Shown here one piece after another: positions 29,219-36,071 of a stretch of 64,000 nucleotides of DNA. The stretch is from Aquihabitans sp. G128 (GTDB taxonomy: Bacteria; Actinomycetota; Acidimicrobiia; Acidimicrobiales; Iamiaceae), in contig NZ_CP077604.1 in the NCBI RefSeq assembly GCF_019048865.1, positions 3,534,001 through 3,598,000 on the forward strand, written 5' to 3'. Position 1 is the first letter of the stretch. Each line of letters starts with the position of its first letter. Below the pieces are notes generated by a model. That model made no database searches. It saw only the letters and a list, made by a program, of their open reading frames with translations, and was not told the origin of the DNA. The translations under genes and the position numbers were made by a program.

Positions 29219-29456
29219 ATGAACCCCGCCGCCGCGGCCACCGTCCGCTCCTGGGACGACCCCGCGGGCGCGTGCCCACCCCCCCCCGAGCTCGTCGACG
29301 GCCACCGGGTGGAGCGGCGCGAGCGCCGAGCCGTCGCCCTGGTGGGCCGCGTCATCGCCGCCGGAGGCCCGGTGCTTCGACGACGACCCCGAGCCGATCG
29401 CCGCTGCGTGTGGCCGCCGGTTCGGGGTCCAGGAGCGGTCCGACCGAGCCACCTGA
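29219..29456 (+). CDS. Short conserved-looking protein, probably frameshifted
   Basis: About 79 residues when one GC is restored near 29373: MNPAAAATVRSWDD then PELVDGHRVERRERRAVALVGRVIAAGG then FDDDPEPIAAACGRRFGVQ, ending at TGA 29454-29456. A homologous stretch occurs on the other strand at 30352-30540 (ELVDGRQVELRERRALDLVGRLIGCGG, DDEPEPI), so the frame is under real constraint. The start is uncertain. Function unknown. Confidence 0.45.
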
Positions 29457-29498
29457 GACCTCGCTGAGGCCTTGACCGGCGAGGTCGGCCCCAGAACG

Positions 29499-29526
29499 AG
29501 GTCAGCGGCGGAGGTTCCGCTGACCT
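29499..29526 (-). terminator. Hairpin downstream of the tRNA-Pro remnant
   Basis: AGGTCAGCGG and CCGCTGACCT form a perfect 10-bp stem. On the minus strand it follows the 3' end of the partial tRNA-Pro, in the place of a tRNA terminator. A similar sequence (GCAGGTCAGCGG) follows the intact tRNA. Confidence 0.55.
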
Positions 29527-29540
29527 GCACCTCTCGGTTT

Positions 29541-29588
29541 GGTTGGTCGGGGTGGCGGGATCTGAACCCACGACGTCTGCGTCCCGAA
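29541..29588 (-). repeat. Distal attachment-site repeat (3' half of tRNA-Pro)
   Basis: On the minus strand it reads TTCGGGACGCAG (anticodon loop and 3' stem), T-arm and acceptor strand to ACCA, followed by ACC. It differs from the intact gene at two positions (variable loop and T-loop) and lacks the 5' half, so it cannot form a tRNA. Confidence 0.85.
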
Positions 29589-30009
29589 GGCGAGTCCGAC
29601 GAGGTCGTGTCCTGTGCCGCTGCGGGAGACCCCTGCTGGGCGTCGATCTGACCACCGTTGGCTACGGACGTCGGGCGCTACGGAACTGGCGGTGTCCTGG
29701 CAGCGGCACTGCAGCATCGTTCGCCACCCCAGCCGTCACATCGAGGCGCAATCGGCCGATGGAGATCAGCCACCGATCGCAGGGGAGGACGACGTGGAGA
29801 TGAAGATGGGCGACGAACCGGGTGCTTCCTGGGTGCACTGCTCCCTCGACGACGCGGCGGGGCAAGCTGCCTCCCGTCTCGGTGTGCAGCGGTGAGCCCG
29901 CCACGACGACGCACGAAGCCCTGGTGAAGATCGGGGTCGGCGCGAGCATCTCCGCAGCCGCAGCCGGTCGGATCGGCGTGAGCAGCACCTACGCCAAGGT
30001 GCAGATCCC

Positions 30010-30355
30010 GATGACCGAGGCGGAGTCCCGTCGGGTGCCGAAGCCCCGTGGAATCGTCCTCACGACGGGCATCGTGATCCTCGGCGTGATCATCTTCTTC
30101 AGCGCCATGATCGTCGGCATCGCACTGACGAGCAGCCTTCCGGAGGAGCGGAGCGCCCTCGTACCCGGCGCCGCTTGGTTGCTCGCCAGCGTTGGACTCC
30201 TCACGGCCTGCGGCCGCTGGCGGTACAACCGCAACAAGTGGACCCGAACCCGTTTCGACTTCAAGACCGATGAACTGATCCTCTACGCCCACCCTGCGTT
30301 CGCTGCCGCCGTCGCCGAAGCGAACGATGCCGCGGCCGTCGCCAACCCCTCCTAG
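30010..30355 (+). CDS. Small two-helix membrane protein in the island
   Basis: 114 residues from ATG 30010 (an in-frame start as far up as 29822 is possible). After MTEAESRRVPKPRG come two membrane helices (about 15-40 and 52-70: VLTTGIVILGVIIFFSAMIVGI, GAAWLLASVGLLTACG), then WRYNRNKWTRTRFDFKTDELILYAHPAF. The GC content is clearly lower than the surroundings, suggesting transfer with the element. No family is recognised. Confidence 0.5.
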
Positions 30356-30540
30356 GCCGCCTTCGACCGCACGCCGCATTGCCGACCGCACCCGGCGGGT
30401 GATCGGCTCGGGCTCGTCGTCGGGCGTCGGCCCGCCGCAGCCGATGAGCCGGCCCACCAGATCGAGGGCCCGGCGCTCGCGCAGCTCCACCTGCCGGCCG
30501 TCGACGAGCTCGAGGGGGAGCACGCGCCCCCTGAGACCTC
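30352..30540 (-). pseudogene. Fragment related to the short gene at 29219-29456
   Basis: The minus strand encodes ELVDGRQVELRERRALDLVG, RLIGCGGP and DDEPEPITRRVRSAMRRAV, collinear with the rightward copy outside the island. The right end lacks a clear start and the left end runs into the membrane protein gene, so it looks truncated. Confidence 0.45.
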
Positions 30541-30555
30541 TCTGCCTGACGTAGT

Positions 30556-30572
30556 TGTCTCTATATGAGACA
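30556..30572. promoter_or_regulatory. AT-rich palindrome, operator-like
   Basis: TGTCTC-TATAT-GAGACA is a perfect 6-bp inverted repeat around TATAT, 8 bp before an ATG at 30581. The AT-rich centre could be a -10 box. In this place it could be the autoregulatory site of the element's HTH protein. Confidence 0.5.
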
Positions 30573-30580
30573 GTGGGTGC

Positions 30581-30853
30581 ATGGAGGAAGCAACCACCCT
30601 CTCCAGCCAGGAGGCTTTCGGACTTCTCCTCAGCCTCCTCGACGGCACCGAAGCCGCCGAGGAAGGGGAGTTCCCGAGGGACACCTGGGCACCCGAGATG
30701 CGGCTCTGGATGGAGCTCATCCTGAACCGCATGGAAGGAGGTGGGGCCCAGCCGCACCCGCAAACCCGGGGTTTGGTGGTGGACCCACCACCAACCCTCC
30801 ACCGGCGCCCAGCGCCGCCAGCAACCGCCACCATCGAACCACAGGAGACCGGC
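30581..30853 (+). CDS. Acidic open frame in the island, 3' end uncertain
   Basis: Starts MEEATTLSSQEAFGLLLSLLDG and continues EEGEFPRDTWAPEMRLWMELILNRMEGG, a plausible acidic helical protein of at least 55 residues. After that the frame runs without stop into the recombinase frame and becomes compositionally odd, so the true end was probably lost. A GGTTTGGTGGTGG/CCACCACCAACC hairpin with one bulge lies at about 30769-30798. Function unknown. Confidence 0.35.
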
Positions 30854-30854
30854 G

Positions 30855-31094
30855 ATGGTCACCCCACGGCAGCAGATCAACCCCGATGCCACCCCCGAGG
30901 CCGACAAGGCCAACATCCTGCGCCGCGCCGGCGTCGCCGCCCGCAAGCGCGCCAAAGCCGAGGCCGACGAGATGCTCGCCATCCGCCTGGCCAACCTCGC
31001 CGGCGCCTCCACCCGCGAGATCGGCGAGGCCACCGAGCGCAGCCACGCCACCGTCGCTCGCATGCTGCAGCGATCCGCGCCCGAAGCCGACTGA
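30855..31094 (+). CDS. Small helix-turn-helix protein next to the recombinase
   Basis: 79 residues, AGGAGA 8 nt before the ATG. Helical basic N-terminus (ADKANILRRAGVAARKRAKAEADEM), then a resolvase/MerR-like HTH: RLANLAGASTREIGEATERSHATVARMLQRS. Its stop overlaps the recombinase start as TGATG, so both were co-translated. It may be an excisionase or regulator; the class is not certain. Confidence 0.6.
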   Translation: MVTPRQQINPDATPEADKANILRRAGVAARKRAKAEADEMLAIRLANLAGASTREIGEATERSHATVARMLQRSAPEAD

Positions 31095-31560
31095 TGGCGT
31101 CGATCGACGAGCGCCCCGGCGGCACCTATCGCCTCCGCGGGCGCGAGTACCCCGGTGGCCGGCTCAAGTCCGAGACCTCCGCCCGGAAGGTCGACGGCAA
31201 GGACCGCGCCATCGCCCTCGAGCACTCGCTCCGCTCCGGGACGACGTCGACCCCGAGCTCCGGCTCGGCGAGGCGACCGCCCTGCGCCGATCGAAGGTCG
31301 ACCCACTGCGTCGGCGCATCCAGGTGGCAGCATCGACCACCGACGTGAGCGGGCACCTGGTCACCGGCCAGCCGAAGACGAAGGCGGGACGCCGCGGGGT
31401 CCCGATCCCGAAGTTCCTCGCCGACGAGCTCGAGGTCCACTGCGAGGGGCCTCGGTCCCGACCACCTGGTCCTCGCCTCGACGCAGGGCGGCCCGATCCG
31501 CTCGAACGCCCGTCTCGTGGCGGTGTCCCGGCCCCGACCCTCGGCGCGAACCAGCGGCCC
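31094..31560 (+). pseudogene. Tyrosine recombinase (integrase) remnant
   Basis: The N-terminus MASIDERPGGTYRLRGREYPGG...SETSARKVDGKDRAIALEHSLRSG is the arm-binding domain of actinobacterial phage integrases. At about 31238 it jumps to another frame and directly into the catalytic domain (ELRLGEATALRRSKVDPLRRR, LVTGQPKTKAGRRGVPIPKFLADELEVH), with about 100 residues (core-binding domain) missing. A further frame change near 31445 gives GPDHLVLASTQGGPIRSN. The HxxR motif and catalytic Tyr are absent before the tRNA. It is therefore inactive. Confidence 0.8.
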
Positions 31561-31574
31561 CCGAAAGGGCCGCT
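31553..31574 (-). terminator. tRNA-Pro terminator hairpin
   Basis: AGCGGCCC and GGGCCGCT form a perfect 8-bp stem with a 6-nt loop, 20 nt beyond the 3' end of tRNA-Pro on the minus strand. Confidence 0.65.
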
Positions 31575-31593
31575 GACCTGCGGATTCTCTGGT

Positions 31594-31670
31594 TGGTCGG
31601 GGTGGCGGGATTTGAACCCACGACCTCTGCGTCCCGAACGCAGCGCTCTGCCAAGCTGAGCCACACCCCG
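31594..31670 (-). tRNA. tRNA-Pro (anticodon CGG)
   Basis: 77 nt, complete cloverleaf: acceptor CGGGGTG/CACCCCG, D-stem GCTC/GAGC, anticodon stem CTGCG/CGCAG around TTCGGGA, T-arm GTGGG-TTCAAAT-CCCGC with one G-U pair, and encoded CCA. The anticodon CGG reads CCG. Its 3' half is the attachment site of the adjoining element. Confidence 0.97.
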
Positions 31671-31747
31671 GTGTTGTGCGGAGGTTGAGCGTAGCCCACC
31701 CCCGCCCCGCTGGGTCCATCCGGTTCGCCCGGGCGGACCTCGGCAGA

Positions 31748-32164
31748 TCAGCCGTTGACGGAGTCGGCCGTGGCCGGCCGGCCCTCGGTCCAGGTCTCGC
31801 CGGCCAGCAGGGCGGCGGCCGCCCGGCGGAGCCGGAAGGCGTCGATGGGCTTGATCACCCAGCCGTCGGCGTCGCAGCGCTCGGCGAGGAAGACGTCGGC
31901 GTCGCGGTCGAGCAGCATGAGCACCGGGACGTGCTCGAGCTTGCCGACGCTCTCGTCGAGCCGGATGTCCATGCACGACGCCATGCCGCCCATGTTGCCG
32001 ATCTGGAGGTCGAGGACCACCAGGTCGAACCCGCCGGCGTGCACCGCCGGCAGCACTTCGACGCCCTCGCGGACCCGCAGCACGTCGATGTCGTCGCCGG
32101 CGATGGCGGCGTCGACCTCTTGGTGGATCCAGTCGGCATCGGTGGCGAGCAGCACGCGGGGCAC
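31748..32164 (-). CDS. Single-domain response regulator (CheY-like)
   Basis: 138 residues, receiver domain only. The acidic pair is near residues 9-11 (ATDAD), the phosphoacceptor Asp is in FDLVVLDLQIG near residue 52, and the conserved Lys in DGWVIKPIDAF. The usual Thr/Ser of the fourth strand is replaced by Leu (VPVLMLLDRD), so signalling may be unusual. No kinase gene is adjacent; a STAS anti-anti-sigma gene is divergent. GTG start with TAGCGT 6 nt upstream. Confidence 0.8.
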   Translation of the reverse strand: MPRVLLATDADWIHQEVDAAIAGDDIDVLRVREGVEVLPAVHAGGFDLVVLDLQIGNMGGMASCMDIRLDESVGKLEHVPVLMLLDRDADVFLAERCDADGWVIKPIDAFRLRRAAAALLAGETWTEGRPATADSVNG

Positions 32165-32222
32165 GGGCGCACGCTAGTGCCGTCCGCTCCGGCCCTTCCA
32201 CGTCGCCTCGATCCCCGGGACT

Positions 32223-32344
32223 GGTGAGGATCGGTGCCCGCTCGGGGTCGGGGATCGCACCGGTCCGGCTGGGGATCGGGACGGGTGAGGATGGGTGACC
32301 GCTCGGGGCCGGGGACCGCACCGGTTCGGGCGACCGGGGAGCGA
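32223..32344 (+). repeat. Two-copy 61-bp tandem repeat
   Basis: GGTGAGGATCGGTGCCCGCT starts at 32223 and GGTGAGGATGGGTGACCGCT at 32284; the copies also share CTCGGGG, CGGGGA and CGCACCGGT. The rest of the 266-bp gap between the response regulator and STAS genes shows nothing else. Confidence 0.65.
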
Positions 32345-32430
32345 GCAGGCGGAACCATCTCAAGGGGGTGGGCGTCAGGGTCCTTGGGTACCATGCCCCC
32401 TCACGCGTCCACACCCTGATCGGAGCCCGC

Positions 32431-32778
32431 GTGCTCGAAATCGAAGTCGACGACACCGGCGAGTACACCCTCTGCCGGCCCGTCGGTGAGCTCGACGCCT
32501 ACACGGTCACCAGCTTCCGGGAGACCCTCGGGGAGCTCGCCACCCGTCCCCGGGTGGTCATCGACCTCTCCGAGGTCCCCTTCATGGACTCCGCCGGCCT
32601 CGGCGCGCTCATCGGCGGCATCCGCCGGGCGCGCGAGCACGGTGGCGAGGTCGCGGTGGCCTGCAGCCGCCCCACCCTCACCCGGCTGCTCCACACCACC
32701 GGGTTCGACCGGATCGTGCCGGTCACCGAGACGCTCGACGCCGCCGTCGCCGCCCTGGCCGGCGCCGCCGACGGCTGA
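32431..32778 (+). CDS. STAS-domain anti-sigma factor antagonist
   Basis: 115 residues. RsbV/SpoIIAA-type fold: VGELDAYTVTSFRETLGEL, VVIDLSEVPFMDSAGLGALIGGIRRA; the Ser in MDSAGLG is the usual phosphorylation site. Dephosphorylated protein sequesters an anti-sigma kinase. GTG start with GGAG 7 nt upstream. No RsbW-like kinase is nearby. Confidence 0.9.
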   Translation: MLEIEVDDTGEYTLCRPVGELDAYTVTSFRETLGELATRPRVVIDLSEVPFMDSAGLGALIGGIRRAREHGGEVAVACSRPTLTRLLHTTGFDRIVPVTETLDAAVAALAGAADG

Positions 32779-32801
32779 CCTTCGCCGCAGGCCCGGGCCG
32801 G

Positions 32802-33782
32802 TCAGGCCTCGGCCAGCGACCGCTCGGCGTCCACCCGGTGGTGGACCACCTCGTGGAGGGCGTAGCGGGCCAGCAGCTCGATCGTGAACCGCTGCCCGTC
32901 GGCGCGGGTGGCCGGACGCGCCCAGCCGTCCGGCGCCACCCGGTCGAGCACCTCGCCGAGGTGGCTGGCGTTGCGGGCGAGGTCGTCGACCACCGCGGCC
33001 ACCTCGGACTCGTTGGCCCACCCGTCCTCGATGGCGGCGTCGGGGTCCCAGGCGGCGAAGGTCGGGTCGACCTCGGCCTGGGCCCGCATGGTGCGCTCGG
33101 CGAAGAGGGCCAGCACGTCGCGGACGTGGGCGCCGTACTCCAGCGCCGACCACGTGCCCGGCGCCGGCCGGCGGCGCACGGCGTCGTCGTCGGCATCGAG
33201 GAGCACCAGGGCCCACCGGCCGGCCTCGTCCCGCAGGCGACCGGCCAGGCCGGCCACCGCGCCGTCGGCGGCGCGGATGCCGCAGCCGGCGCAGGTGCCG
33301 TCGGCCACGACTGCCGCCCACGACGCGTGGTCGGTGCCCGGCCCGCCGTCGGTGGGGGCTGGTCCGGTGCGGTCGGCGCCGTCCGCGCGGGTGAGGTCGT
33401 GGTCGTCGTCGAGCGGCCCGCCAGGGGTGGGCGACCCCACCCGCCACAGGTTGCCGTCGAGGTCCTCGGTGGCGAACTCGCGGATCCCGTAGGGCTGGTC
33501 GGCGAGCGGCGCCACCTCGCGCACGCCGGCGGCGAGCCACGAGGCGTGCACCGTGGCGGCGTCGGCCACGCGCAGGTAGCAGCCGGACCAGGACTCGGTC
33601 CCGGCGACGCTGGGGCTCTCCGCCAGGTGCAACTCGGTGGTGCCGAAGCCGAGGATGGCGTAGTCGGGGTGCAGCGCCCGCACGGCGAAGCCGAGGCGGC
33701 CGTACCAGGCCACCGACCGGGTCAGGTCGGCCACCGGGAGCACCGGCACGGCATCGGGCACCGGGCCCGGCTCGCTGCTCAC
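32802..33782 (-). CDS. VOC (glyoxalase/bleomycin-resistance) domain fused to a DinB/MDMPI-like domain
   Basis: 326 residues. The N-terminal VOC domain (about 1-115) has VPVLPVADLTRSVAWYGRLGF and DLDGNLWRVG. After a Gly/Asp-rich linker, a four-helix DinB_2/maleylpyruvate-isomerase-like domain follows (WSALEYGAHVRDVLALFAERT, LARNASHLGEVL, ELLARYALHEVVHHRVDAERSL) with His residues suited to bind a metal. A CAGC pair precedes it. The GTG start overlaps the stop of the ArsA gene (GTGA). Possibly a thiol- or metal-dependent detoxification enzyme; the substrate is unknown. Confidence 0.75.
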   Translation of the reverse strand: MSSEPGPVPDAVPVLPVADLTRSVAWYGRLGFAVRALHPDYAILGFGTTELHLAESPSVAGTESWSGCYLRVADAATVHASWLAAGVREVAPLADQPYGIREFATEDLDGNLWRVGSPTPGGPLDDDHDLTRADGADRTGPAPTDGGPGTDHASWAAVVADGTCAGCGIRAADGAVAGLAGRLRDEAGRWALVLLDADDDAVRRRPAPGTWSALEYGAHVRDVLALFAERTMRAQAEVDPTFAAWDPDAAIEDGWANESEVAAVVDDLARNASHLGEVLDRVAPDGWARPATRADGQRFTIELLARYALHEVVHHRVDAERSLAEA

Positions 33783-35056
33783 GCCCGCCCGAAGAGGTGG
33801 TCGGCCACCAGCCCGAGGCCGGTCAGGTCGTGGACGTCGGAGCGCAGGAACGGCACGCGGACGACCGGCGCCGGCTCCACCTGCTCGGCCAGCCCGGCGA
33901 GGTGCTCCTCCTCGCGCCCGGCCACGAGGGCGAAGTCGGCGAGGTTGCGGTAGAGCCCGCCGAGGTCGGTGCCCTTGAGCGTCTCGGCGCGGGCCCGCAG
34001 CGCCTCGGGCAGATCGTCGGTGAAGTGCGGGTGCATCCGGTTGACCACGAGGGCGGCCACGGGGATGTCGGCCTCGGCCAGCTTGTCGGCGAAGAACCGG
34101 GCCTCGGCGACGGTGTCGCGGTTCGGCGACGCCACCAGCACGAAGGCGGTGGACGGGCTGGTCAGCAGGGCGAGCACCAGCTTGGCCCGCTCCTTGAAGC
34201 CCTGCTCCATGCCGTCGAAGGCCTGGAAGAAGGCGATGGCGTCGTCGAACACCTCGCCGCCCACCACCTTCGAGACGCTGCGCACGAATGCCTGGGCCGC
34301 CACGTTGACCGCCTTCATCACGCCGCGGGTGGGCGCCATCAGGACCCGGTACAGCCGGTGGTCGAGGAACTGGGTGAGCCGGCGCGGCGCCTCCAGGAAG
34401 TCGAGGGCGTTGCGGCTCGGCGGCGTGTCGACCACGACCAGGTCGAAGCCCTCGTCGGCGTGGAGGTCGTAGAGCTTCTCCATGGCCATGTACTCCTGCG
34501 TGCCGGAGAGGGCGCCGGAGATGTTGCGGTAGAAGCGGTTCTCGAGGATCCGGTCGGCCTGGCCGGCCTCGGTGGAGTACCGGGTGACGAGGTCGTCGAA
34601 GGTGCCCTTGGTGTCGAGCATGACGGCCCACAGCTCACCCGGCCACGGGCCGTCGATGCGGCTGGGCACGTTGCCGATGCCGTCGAGGCCGAGGGCGTCG
34701 GCGAGGCGCTTGGCGGGGTCGATGGTGACCACGACGGCGCGCCGCCCGGCCTGCGCGGCCTCCATGGCGAGGACCGCCGCGGTGGTGGTCTTGCCCACGC
34801 CGCCGGAACCGGAGCAGATCACGATATGGCGCTGCGTCACGAGGTCGGTCAGCCCGGCGTGCACCGCCGGCGCGTTGGCGCGCGCCGCCGCCCGCTCCGC
34901 CGAGGTGGCCGCCATCCGGGCGTCGGCCCCCTTCGCCGCATCGGCCGACTTGGCGGCGCCGGTCCGCTTGGCGGCGGCCTTCCTCGGAGCGGCCTTCTTC
35001 GCGCTGGCCTGCTTCGGCCGCTTCCGGGCCGCCGGCCCGTCGGCTGCGGGGCTCAT
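33779..35056 (-). CDS. ArsA/GET3-family ATPase
   Basis: 425 residues. A Lys/Ala-rich N-terminal tail (about 1-60: KRPKQASAKKAAPRKAAAKR) precedes the deviant Walker A SGSGGVGKTTTAAVLA, the TIDPAKRLADALGL loop, the switch DLVVVDTPPSRNALDFL, and the LVASPNRDTVAEARFF region. Tail-anchored-protein or arsenite families share this fold; the actinobacterial pair has no defined substrate. The start overlaps the upstream ArsA stop (ATGA type), so the two ATPases are coupled and probably form a heterodimer. Confidence 0.88.
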   Translation of the reverse strand: MSPAADGPAARKRPKQASAKKAAPRKAAAKRTGAAKSADAAKGADARMAATSAERAAARANAPAVHAGLTDLVTQRHIVICSGSGGVGKTTTAAVLAMEAAQAGRRAVVVTIDPAKRLADALGLDGIGNVPSRIDGPWPGELWAVMLDTKGTFDDLVTRYSTEAGQADRILENRFYRNISGALSGTQEYMAMEKLYDLHADEGFDLVVVDTPPSRNALDFLEAPRRLTQFLDHRLYRVLMAPTRGVMKAVNVAAQAFVRSVSKVVGGEVFDDAIAFFQAFDGMEQGFKERAKLVLALLTSPSTAFVLVASPNRDTVAEARFFADKLAEADIPVAALVVNRMHPHFTDDLPEALRARAETLKGTDLGGLYRNLADFALVAGREEEHLAGLAEQVEPAPVVRVPFLRSDVHDLTGLGLVADHLFGRA

Positions 35057-36071
35057 GCGGGGTCCAGGGCGCCGACGCCGTCGAGCAGGGCGGCGGCCAG
35101 GAGGTCGAGCTGGTCGGGACCGAGCTCGGCGTCGAACAGGTACGGCAGGCGGAGCTGGGGCAGGGGCAGCGCGTCGGCCAGGCGGCCGAGCTGCTCGCGC
35201 TGGAGCGCCATGCGCTCGCGCCGGAAGGTGGCGGCCGCGGTGAGGGCGTCGGCCTCGCCGGCCCGCAGCGAGGTCCCGGCCGACTCGGCGGCGGCGGCGG
35301 GGTCGGCCTCCAGGCCGACCAGCTCCGGGTAGCAGCCGTTGACCACCACCGGCCCGAGGCTGACGCCGACGCGGTCCTCGAGCTGGAAGGCGGTCTCGAC
35401 CAGCTCGTTCACCGGCGTCTCCTCGGGCAACGTGACCAGGACGACCTGGCACCGCTCGGGGTCGGCCAGCAGTTCGAGCACATCGCGCTTGGGTGTTGAT
35501 CGGCCCGAGCCGCACGGCGTCGGCCAGGCCGGCGGCCGACTGGAGGAAGGAGATGGCGTGGCCGGCGGCCGGCGCATCGAGCACCACCAGGTCGGCGGTC
35601 ACCGCTCGCTCGAGCTGCTTGACCTTGCCCAGGACGAGGATGTCGCGGATGCCGGGCACCGCGGTGGACACCATGTCCAGGGCACCGCTGCTCACCAGCC
35701 GTCGGGAGATGCGGCTCATGCCGGACTGCTCCAGGTACTCGAGCAGGGCTTCGTCCGGGGTCAGCGTGCGAGCCCGCACCTCGCCGTGCCCGGTGTCCGG
35801 GTCGGCGGCCAGGAGGGTGACCTCGTCGTAGGAGAAGGCCGGCTCGTCGTACATCGCCGCCAGCCCGGACTTGCCCTCGACCTCGACGATGAGCGAGGTG
35901 AGGCCCCGGTGGGCTGCGGCGCGCGAGGGCGGCCGAGACCGTGGTTTTGCCCACCCCGCCCTTGCCCGCAACGATGACGAGGCGGGATGCAGCGAAGAAC
36001 TGCGCTGGATCCACTCCCGACCCCTCATCATCGGCTTCGTTCGGAGCACTTGCGTTGCGCAGACTACCCAC
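35053..36071 (-). CDS. Second ArsA-family ATPase, two frameshifts
   Basis: About 340 residues when corrected: ASRLVIVAGKGGVGKTTVSAALA (Walker A), then AAAHRGLTSLIVEVEGKSGLAAMY...TADLVVLDAPAAGHAISFL, then RDVLELLADPERCQVVLVTLPEETPVNE to the stop. Breaks are at 35919-35925 and 35484-35488; each is repaired by adding one GC to a CG run. The annotated GTG (36071) overlaps the divergent NfeD start; a GTG at 36014 with GAGGGG upstream avoids this and is equally good. Partner of the downstream ArsA. Confidence 0.85.

Larger units (their letters stand above)
29541..31638. mobile_element. Decayed integrative element at tRNA-Pro(CGG)
   Basis: Bounded by 48-bp direct repeats (29541-29588 and 31591-31638, 46 of 48 identical) made of the 3' half of tRNA-Pro from the anticodon loop to CCA. 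The 2.05 kb interior has lower GC than its flanks in the first half, a two-helix membrane protein, a palindromic operator, a small HTH protein and, next to the intact tRNA, the remains of a tyrosine recombinase. This is the standard layout of an element inserted in a tRNA 3' end. It is very small and its recombinase is broken, so it is not self-mobile. Confidence 0.8.

Noticed and set aside
29541..29606. A second functional tRNA-Pro
   Set aside because: Only the 3' half is present; no D-arm or 5' acceptor strand can be found upstream.
26223..31333. Possible biosynthetic or defence cluster around the glycine-rich protein
   Set aside because: No defence, toxin or biosynthetic enzyme is visible; the only mobile-element evidence is the tRNA-Pro island and its dead integrase.
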